Of a DNA stretch of 38,033 nucleotides, positions 33,170 to 38,033 are shown piece after piece. The DNA is taken from the NCBI GenBank assembly GCA_016208355.1, contig JACQYE010000064.1, positions 1 through 38,033 on the forward strand, given 5' to 3'. The notes below the pieces were generated by a model. It saw nothing but the letters and a program-made list of their open reading frames with translations. It was not told the origin of the DNA and made no database searches. A program made the position numbers and the translations under genes. Each line of letters starts with the position of its first letter. Position 1 is the first letter of the stretch. Source of the DNA: Chloroflexota bacterium (GTDB lineage: Bacteria; Chloroflexota; Anaerolineae; Anaerolineales; Villigracilaceae).

Positions 33170-33637
33170 TCATTCGATCTTCAAAATCTTGAAATTGATC
33201 TTCCCCCCCGGCGTTTCAGCCTCCACCGTGTCACCGACCCGGCGGTCCATCAGGGCGCGCCCGATGGGGGATTCGTGTGAAATCTTCCCGTTGCGCGGGT
33301 CGGCTTCCTTGGCCCCGACCATGTGGAATACTTCCGGGTCGAAATCCTCTTCCTGCACGGTAACGCGCGTCCCAACTGCCACCACATCCTTCGGGGCATC
33401 CGTCTCTTCCACAACGACGGCGTTGCGCAGGAGATATTCGAGCTCCTGGATGCGCCCTTCGAGGAAGCCCTGGTCTTCCTTGGCTTTGTGGTAGTCGGCG
33501 TTCTCCGAGAGGTCGCCCATCTGAATGGCGTCGCGCAGACGCTTGGCCAGCGCGTCACGCTCCGCACCTGTCAATTGCTCCAGTTCGGCCTTGATCTTGG
33601 CCGCCCCTGCGGCAGTAATGTATTGTTTTTGAGGCAT
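33170..33637 (-). CDS. greA: Transcription elongation factor GreA
   Basis: A 155-residue GreA. The N-terminal coiled coil runs through KIKAELEQLTGAERDALAKRLRDAIQMGDLSENADYHKAKEDQGFLEGRI with the acidic tip Asp-Leu-Ser-Glu-Asn. The C-terminal globular domain ends in SHESPIGRALMDRRVGDTVEAETPGG. It stimulates RNA polymerase to cleave backtracked transcripts. It lies 13 bp after the dgt stop. Confidence 0.96.
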   Translation of the reverse strand: MPQKQYITAAGAAKIKAELEQLTGAERDALAKRLRDAIQMGDLSENADYHKAKEDQGFLEGRIQELEYLLRNAVVVEETDAPKDVVAVGTRVTVQEEDFDPEVFHMVGAKEADPRNGKISHESPIGRALMDRRVGDTVEAETPGGKINFKILKIE

Positions 33638-33650
33638 GTTTTTTCCGCCT

Positions 33651-34799
33651 TCACGGTTTCAAAAACGGGTCGTGCAAACGGGCATGCTCGTCAATGGCAT
33701 AACGGTCGGTCATCCCGGCGATGTGATCGCAGATGGTACGCTCCAGTCCCCGGGTTGGGATCCATTGCTGGACATGGTCGGGAAGGGTCAGCGGTTCGGC
33801 GCGGTAAGCATCAAAGAGGTCGGTAATGATGCTCTCAGCCTTGACCTGCATCCGCACCACCCGGTAATGGCGATAGAGATTGGTATAAAGGAAATCCTTC
33901 AACTCCCGGTTGCGCCGCTGCATATCCTCGCTATATCCGATGACGTTGTAAGCCAATTTCTGGATGTCCGCTGCTGACTTTGCCGCGCTTTCTTTCAACC
34001 GCTTGTCAGTGGCAGTCACCATGTCTGTCACCATCATGCCGACCAGATGCCGGATCATGCGGTGGCGTTCCATGTCTTGCAGGAGCGGGCCGCGCCAATT
34101 GTACGTGCTGACCATGATCTCCCACAACGCGATCCCGTCCAGCGTGTGGGGGGTAATCATCCCGGAGCGCAGGCCGTCGTCCAGGTCGTGGGTGGTGTAG
34201 GCCAATTCGTCAGCCACATTACAAATCTGAGTTTCCAGGTTGCCGCGTAGTTCGGGACTGTAGTCACGCGCGTCGGTAACATCGTATTCCGATTCGTGCT
34301 TGACCATGCCCTCGCGCACTTCCCAGGTCAGGTTCAAGCCGGGGAATTCTGGATAACGTTGCTCCAGTTCGGTCACGATGCGCAGGGATTGTTTATTGTG
34401 GTCGAACCCGCCGAAGTCGCTCATCAACTTTCGCAGGGTGTATTCCCCGGCATGGCCAAAAGGCGAGTGCCCCAGGTCGTGCGCCAGGCAGATCGCTTCC
34501 ACCAGGTCTTCGTTGGCGCCCAGGGCGCGGGCGATGGTGCGCCCGATTTGGGCCACTTCCAGCGTATGGGTCAGCCGTGTGCGAAAATAATCGCCTTCAA
34601 AATTGATAAAAACCTGCGTCTTGTACTCCAGCCTGCGGAAAGCGGTTGTATGCAGCACCCGGTCCCGGTCGCGCTGGAAGGCTGTGCGGTAATCAGGCTC
34701 ATTATCCAGGTAGGCGCGGCCTTTCGTGTCCTTGCTGCGCACTCCATATGGCGCAAGGCTGCGGTTTTCGATTTCTTCAAGTTCCTGGCGTGAAAACAT
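33651..34799 (-). CDS. dgt: Deoxyguanosinetriphosphate triphosphohydrolase-like protein
   Basis: A 382-residue HD-domain dNTPase. It starts RSLAPYGVRSKDTKGR and has FRRLEYKTQVFINFEGDYFRTRLTHTLEVAQIGRTIARAL, with the metal His, then the HD pair in EAICLAHDLGHSPFGHAGE (about 102-120). A further Asp in NVADELAYTTHDLDDGL completes the site. It hydrolyses dNTPs to deoxynucleoside and triphosphate; in type 2 members the preferred dNTP varies. I choose the ATG at 34799, which has GAGAG 6 nt upstream; 34805 is an alternative. It lies between ipk and greA. Confidence 0.94.
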   Translation of the reverse strand: MFSRQELEEIENRSLAPYGVRSKDTKGRAYLDNEPDYRTAFQRDRDRVLHTTAFRRLEYKTQVFINFEGDYFRTRLTHTLEVAQIGRTIARALGANEDLVEAICLAHDLGHSPFGHAGEYTLRKLMSDFGGFDHNKQSLRIVTELEQRYPEFPGLNLTWEVREGMVKHESEYDVTDARDYSPELRGNLETQICNVADELAYTTHDLDDGLRSGMITPHTLDGIALWEIMVSTYNWRGPLLQDMERHRMIRHLVGMMVTDMVTATDKRLKESAAKSAADIQKLAYNVIGYSEDMQRRNRELKDFLYTNLYRHYRVVRMQVKAESIITDLFDAYRAEPLTLPDHVQQWIPTRGLERTICDHIAGMTDRYAIDEHARLHDPFLKP

Positions 34800-34850
34800 G
34801 GTCATCTCTCTTTCAGTGGAACGTGAGTTTATCGCAGGAAGGACGCGCTG

Positions 34851-35642
34851 TCAACAATGCAGGCGCGTGCCCGGATTCTCCCCCGAGAGCGCCCGCCGGA
34901 CGTTGCCCGGCTCTTCACCGGAAAAGATCAGGACTTCCAGTCCGCTCACCTGCTCCACCAGCCCCAGCATTTGGGTGACTTTGGCCCGCATCCCACCCGT
35001 TACATCCGCCCCGGTGGCCGCGCCCAGACCGGGGGCCTGCCGCGGGAAATCCCCCGGCGTGATCTCCGGGAGGAGGCTTCCCCGCGCCGGGAATTCCTCC
35101 CACACCCCGGCCTCCAGCCCGGCAAGCAAAATGCGGCCAGGACGCAGTTCACGCGCCAGGCGCTCGAACAAGTCTTCGGTGGAAAGGATCGTCCCGCCGC
35201 GCACCTCGTCGAAGACCACATCCCCGTGGACAACAGGCAAGAGTCCACGCACCAACGCCCTCTGGAGCGGGGAAAGGTCCCAAGTGGATACCTTGCCGTC
35301 GTGGGCGGTGATATTGGCAAGGGGTGAGATGGTGACAGCCGGCAGGCTGGCGCGGCGCAGGGATTCGATGACGAGCCGGTTCAGGGCCGAGGCCTGGTAC
35401 CACACTTCAGCGAAGCCGCGCCAGGCTTCCGGTCCAGAGACGCCGCGATGGGTGTCGAACTGGCTGGCAGCCTGGTGTCCGAAGGAGCCCGAGCCGTGTC
35501 CGAGAACGAGTTGGAGGTCCGGCTCTCCCTGTATTGCAGAAGCAATCTGGCCGGCGAGTTCGTCCAGTTTATCGGGGCGGGGAGTGTAGGGACGGGTTTT
35601 GTCAGTGATGAGCGAGCCGCCGAGTTTGAGGAAGACAAGCAT
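34851..35642 (-). CDS. ipk: Isopentenyl phosphate kinase
   Basis: A 263-residue amino-acid-kinase-fold enzyme that phosphorylates isopentenyl phosphate to IPP in the alternative mevalonate pathway. It begins LVFLKLGGSLITDK with Lys6 and has LVLGHGSGSFGH, with the catalytic His56 expected in this family (His60 in the Methanocaldococcus enzyme). The lid and C-terminal part include GDVVFDEVRGGTILSTEDLF and GADVTGGMRAKV. This kinase is mainly archaeal but is known from Roseiflexus and other Chloroflexi. The ATG at 35642 fits the domain and a promoter that gives a leaderless message. Confidence 0.9.
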   Translation of the reverse strand: MLVFLKLGGSLITDKTRPYTPRPDKLDELAGQIASAIQGEPDLQLVLGHGSGSFGHQAASQFDTHRGVSGPEAWRGFAEVWYQASALNRLVIESLRRASLPAVTISPLANITAHDGKVSTWDLSPLQRALVRGLLPVVHGDVVFDEVRGGTILSTEDLFERLARELRPGRILLAGLEAGVWEEFPARGSLLPEITPGDFPRQAPGLGAATGADVTGGMRAKVTQMLGLVEQVSGLEVLIFSGEEPGNVRRALSGENPGTRLHC

Positions 35643-35648
35643 GGGAAA

Positions 35649-35677
35649 AATGTAGCACGTTCCTGGTCCGGCGTCAA
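35649..35677 (-). promoter_or_regulatory. Promoter of ipk, leaderless
   Basis: On the minus strand TTGACG (35677-35672), a 17-bp spacer and TACATT (35654-35649) lie right upstream of the ATG at 35642. A start 7 bp after the -10 would be the A of the ATG. No Shine-Dalgarno sequence is present; the stretch before the ATG is TTTTTCCC. Confidence 0.6.
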
Positions 35678-35742
35678 GCAGCGCGGGCAACTGTTCAGGG
35701 TTTTCTTAAAGTCGAGTTGAGCAGCGCGTCTCAAAGATTTTT

Positions 35743-35798
35743 GCCACGAATTGCACGAATTTCACGAATTTTTCGTGTCAATTCGTGGAATTCGTGGC
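35743..35798. repeat. CACGAATT-type palindromic intergenic element
   Basis: The left arm GCCACGAATTGCACGAATT and right arm AATTCGTGGAATTCGTGGC are near-complementary, with a third CACGAAT between. Elements of this sort are dispersed in many bacterial genomes. It sits between the divergent ipk and degV genes. Confidence 0.7.
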
Positions 35799-35916
35799 CG
35801 AATACCCAAGGCAAAGTGACGCCGCCGCGACTTTAACTGTTCAACGCACCGTAACGAATCTAAAAAAAGGGGTTTTAACTCTAGAAATCTTCCTATCATT
35901 TGCCAAAGGAGTTCCC

Positions 35917-36771
35917 ATGTCTAAAGTTGCAATCGTCACCGACAGCACCGCCTATCTTCCCGACGCCCTCGTGAAGGCCAATAACCTGACCATCACTCCC
36001 CAGGTCTTGATCTGGGGGGAAGAGACCTTCCAGGATGGCATAGACATCCTGCCCGACGAGTTCTACCGCAAACTCGAACACGCCAAGGTCATGCCCACCA
36101 CCTCCCAGGTTGCCATTGTGACCATGAAAGCCACTTTCGAAAAGTTGCTGGACGCCGGGTACGATGTGCTGGGGATTTTCATCTCTTCGAAATTTTCCGG
36201 CACGATGCAGTCAGCCATCCAGGCCAAGGAAATGCTGCCAAAGGCTGCCAACAACATCGCTTTTGTGGATTCATTATCCACCGCCATGGCCATGGGTTTC
36301 CAGGTGTTAGCCGTTGCCCGCGCCGCGCAGGCCGGGACGGGTCTCGCCGAGTGCCAGAAACTGGCCGAAGAATCCCGCAAGCATACCGGCGTTTACTTCG
36401 TGGTGGATACCCTCGAATTCCTGCACCGCGGCGGGCGCATCGGCGGCGCGCAGGCCCTGCTCGGTTCGGCGCTGAACATCAAGCCCGTTCTGACCCTGGT
36501 GGACGGGCGCATCGAGACAGCCGACAAAGTCCGCACCAAAAGCAAAGCCATTGACCGGATGATTGACCTGGTCGTCGAGAGCGTGGCAGGCCGGACCCCG
36601 GTGCGGTTGGCAACACTCCATGCCAACGCCGAAGCCGAGGCGCGCCATTTGCTGGATGCGGCTGCCGGGCGGCTCAACCCGGTGGAAAAAGTCCTTTCCA
36701 GCGTCAGTCCCGTCATCGGGACGCATACCGGCCCCGGCACGGTTGGGCTGGCTTTCATGGCCGGGATGTAA
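35917..36771 (+). CDS. DegV-family fatty-acid-binding protein
   Basis: A 284-residue DegV protein. It starts MSKVAIVTDSTAYLP and has the family's fatty-acid-binding blocks PTTSQVAIVTMKATFEKLL, IFISSKFSGTMQSA and FVDSLSTAMAMGF, then VVDTLEFLHRGGRIGGAQALLGSALNIKPVL in the second domain, and HTGPGTVGLAF near the end. Family members (FakB type) bind a fatty acid, which FakA phosphorylates; no FakA gene is in the window. AAAGGAG lies 6 nt before this ATG, so I reject longer in-frame starts in the palindromic element. Confidence 0.94.
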   Translation: MSKVAIVTDSTAYLPDALVKANNLTITPQVLIWGEETFQDGIDILPDEFYRKLEHAKVMPTTSQVAIVTMKATFEKLLDAGYDVLGIFISSKFSGTMQSAIQAKEMLPKAANNIAFVDSLSTAMAMGFQVLAVARAAQAGTGLAECQKLAEESRKHTGVYFVVDTLEFLHRGGRIGGAQALLGSALNIKPVLTLVDGRIETADKVRTKSKAIDRMIDLVVESVAGRTPVRLATLHANAEAEARHLLDAAAGRLNPVEKVLSSVSPVIGTHTGPGTVGLAFMAGM

Positions 36772-36791
36772 TCACCCGTCAACTCGAATCT

Positions 36792-36824
36792 CAGGGTTCA
36801 GCCTCCCGGCTGAACCCTGTTTTT
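36792..36824 (+). terminator. Intrinsic terminator of degV
   Basis: CAGGGTTCAGCC (36792-36803) pairs perfectly with GGCTGAACCCTG (36808-36819) around a 4-nt loop, followed by TTTTT. Confidence 0.88.
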
Positions 36825-36844
36825 GTCTGACAATTCAAACCACG

Positions 36845-36874
36845 TTGGCGCATTCACGTGAAATAAGGTATAAT
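36845..36874 (+). promoter_or_regulatory. Promoter of the S1-domain gene
   Basis: TTGGCG (36845-36850), an 18-bp spacer and a consensus TATAAT (36869-36874) lie 38 bp upstream of the ATG at 36913. Confidence 0.65.
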
Positions 36875-36912
36875 CCGCCTTCGGCTAAATTCAAAAAATC
36901 TGGAGTCACAGT

Positions 36913-37683
36913 ATGGAAACGACAAACGCGGCGCCGGAAAGTGCGCTGCAACCTAAAGCACGTCTGACAGGCAAAGTCATTAAAACCACCATCGCGGGGG
37001 CAATTCTCGACATAGGCCAGAAAGTTCCCGGTGTCGTACACATCTCACAACTCAGCAAGGATGCAGTCAACCGTGTCGAGGACGTTGTCCAGGTTGGACA
37101 AAGCGTGGATGTGTGGGTGCGCCGCGTGCGCGACGACCGCGTGGAACTGACCATGGTCCAGCCGCTTGGCCTGGAGTGGAAGGAAATCCAGCCGGATATG
37201 CTCGTCAAGGGCAAGGTCGTCCGCCTGGAATCGTACGGCGCTTTTGTGGAAATCGGCGCCGAACGCCCCGGGATGGTACACGTCAGCGAGATCTCGCACG
37301 ATTACGTCAAGAATCCGTCCGAGGTGCTGAAAGAGGGCGACGAAGTGGAAGCCAAGGTGCTGGACATTGACCGCCGCAAGCGGCAGATCCGCTTGAGCAT
37401 CAAGGCCGCCCTGCCCAAGCCCGAGGAAGCGCTGGCGGAAGTCAACAAAAGCGAAGGACGAAAAGGCAAGGAAAAGCGCAGCAGGAAAAAAGAAGAGCGG
37501 GTTGAAGAATACGAGCAGAAAGAACCCGAACTGACCGCTTTCCAGATCGCCTTCCAGAAAGCCCAGGAACGCGCCGACAAGAAGAGCGGCACATCCAGGG
37601 CCAGGAAGGGAAAAGCCGCCAAATCCCAGGAAAGCGAAGATATCTTCGACCGCACCCTGAAGAATCGCATCACCGATAAGTAA
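36913..37683 (+). CDS. RNA-binding protein with two S1 domains
   Basis: A 256-residue protein with two S1 (OB-fold) domains: about residues 16-80 (LTGKVIKTTIAGAILDIGQKVPGVVHISQL) and about 96-165 (VKGKVVRLESYGAFVEIGAERPGMVHVSEIS ... DIDRRKRQIRLSIKAA). A charged Lys/Glu tail of about 90 residues follows, probably disordered. It resembles short bacterial S1-like proteins that bind mRNA or ribosomes. Promoter and terminator frame it as a single-gene unit. Confidence 0.9.
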   Translation: METTNAAPESALQPKARLTGKVIKTTIAGAILDIGQKVPGVVHISQLSKDAVNRVEDVVQVGQSVDVWVRRVRDDRVELTMVQPLGLEWKEIQPDMLVKGKVVRLESYGAFVEIGAERPGMVHVSEISHDYVKNPSEVLKEGDEVEAKVLDIDRRKRQIRLSIKAALPKPEEALAEVNKSEGRKGKEKRSRKKEERVEEYEQKEPELTAFQIAFQKAQERADKKSGTSRARKGKAAKSQESEDIFDRTLKNRITDK

Positions 37684-37703
37684 ACTTCCATCAGAAAATC
37701 ACG

Positions 37704-37733
37704 AACCGCCCTCAATTTCGAGGGCGGTTTTTC
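37704..37733 (+). terminator. Intrinsic terminator of the S1-domain gene
   Basis: AACCGCCCTC (37704-37713) and GAGGGCGGTT (37720-37729) form a 10-bp stem with loop AATTTC, followed by a short T run. Confidence 0.88.
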
Positions 37734-37781
37734 ATGTAATATTCAAAATGGAGAGCATGATGGGGAAGGTCGGACACTTTC

Positions 37782-37810
37782 TTGTCCGGCGATGAGGGTT
37801 ATGGTATAGT
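37782..37810 (+). promoter_or_regulatory. Promoter of the E1-alpha gene with overlapping operator-like repeat
   Basis: TTGTCC (37782-37787), a 17-bp spacer and TATAGT (37805-37810). An inverted repeat CGGACA-CTTTCT-TGTCCG (37771-37788) overlaps the -35, where a repressor could bind. The transcript would start near 37817. Confidence 0.6.
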
Positions 37811-37835
37811 TTACTCATCTTTCTTTAATCCATCA

Positions 37836-37917
37836 CCGCCTAATCACCGAAATTAATTTAGGAATTAGGCGGACCGTCCAAAGTCTATTAGGCCGTCCGC
37901 CTAACCAGATGTTAGCC
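37836..37917 (+). other. Structured 5' leader with competing hairpins
   Basis: Segment 1 CCGCCTAAT (37836-37844) pairs with segment 2 ATTAGGCGG (37864-37872). Segment 2, as TTAGGCGGAC (37865-37874), also pairs with segment 3 GTCCGCCTAA (37895-37904). Segment 3 can instead pair with TTAGGC at 37888-37893, or with GTTAGCC at 37911-37917 (one mismatch). These pairings exclude one another. No T-run follows, so control would more likely act on translation or RNA stability than on termination. Confidence 0.5.
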
Positions 37918-37941
37918 GTCAACAATTATATGGAGGTCATT

Positions 37942-38033
37942 ATGCCGCCCGATTTATGGCAGCTTTATGTACTTATGTTGAAAAGCCGTTTGTTTGAAGA
38001 TGCCATTGTCCAGCTTTGGCATGATGGCTTGAT
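37942..38033 (+). CDS. TPP-dependent dehydrogenase E1 component alpha subunit, 5' end only
   Basis: The first 30 codons of a gene that continues past the right edge: MPPDLWQLYVLMLKSRLFED then AIVQLWHDGL. This L-x-x-L-Y-x-x-M-L-x-x-R-x-F-E-D start is typical of the alpha subunit of pyruvate, acetoin or branched-chain 2-oxoacid dehydrogenase E1. TGGAGG lies 6 nt before the ATG. Which 2-oxoacid it uses cannot be told from the fragment. Confidence 0.7.
   Translation, partial: MPPDLWQLYVLMLKSRLFEDAIVQLWHDGL

Noticed and set aside
35743-35916. CRISPR-like repeats or an extended DegV N-terminus in this stretch
   Set aside because: The repeated CACGAAT words are inverted, not regularly spaced direct repeats, and DegV's ribosome-binding site and family start are at 35917.
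37836-37917. Integron attC-like site
   Set aside because: GCCTAAC fits one attC core half, but the partner reads ATTAGGC rather than GTTRRRY, there are no gene cassettes or integrase, and the segment lies between a promoter and a start codon.

Overview
The window looks like chromosomal DNA of a high-GC, Gram-negative-type bacterium, most likely an anaerolinean Chloroflexota. This is inferred from gene content, not from a database search. Supporting signs are an isopentenyl phosphate kinase gene, a topoisomerase I with an N-terminal Cys-x2-Cys zinc ribbon, a surface protein with Thr/Pro-rich linkers, a two-S1-domain protein, and scattered palindromic repeats (CCCTTCGACAGGCTCAGGG, CACGAAT and CACAGAG types).

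Left part (1-7.1 kb, minus strand): an uptake and catabolic unit, probably for peptides or N-acyl-D-amino acids. A PucR-type regulator lies upstream of a class III (GSAM-like) aminotransferase, a lipoprotein solute-binding protein, two Dpp/Opp-type permeases and a truncated N-acyl-D-amino-acid deacylase. A perfect palindrome sits just upstream of the aminotransferase promoter region. A GT1-type glycosyltransferase with a different character follows (7.1-8.4 kb).

8.7-16 kb: two divergent units share a 30-bp palindrome at 11344-11373. Leftward are an FAD oxidoreductase and a sulfatase-fold hydrolase whose catalytic Cys/Ser is Thr. Rightward are an MFS transporter, a GntR/HutC regulator, an MTA/SAH-type deaminase and an MTAP/MTIP-family phosphorylase. 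The last two suggest a deaminating purine-nucleoside or methylthioadenosine salvage route. Next come an IS3 transposase remnant, a perfect hairpin, tRNA-Leu(TAA) and a PHP-domain protein.

17-21 kb, minus strand: the most unusual unit. Two paralogous membrane-anchored SPFH-like proteins and a protein with a LexA/UmuD-type S24 domain but no DNA-binding domain form a tight operon behind a consensus-like promoter. The layout resembles HflK/HflC plus a protease, but with a different peptidase class.

21-33 kb, plus strand: psuG, then a housekeeping run ffh, rpsP, khpA, rimM, dprA, a mannose-1-phosphate guanylyltransferase and topA. topA is cut short in its second C-terminal zinc finger and overlaps a small membrane-protein gene. 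A methyltransferase and a two-TM protein follow. A Thr/Pro-rich protein lies on the minus strand between psuG and ffh.

33-38 kb: greA, dgt and isopentenyl phosphate kinase on the minus strand, the kinase apparently on a leaderless transcript. Then degV and an S1-domain protein on the plus strand, and finally the start of a TPP-dependent dehydrogenase E1-alpha gene whose leader holds several mutually exclusive hairpins.
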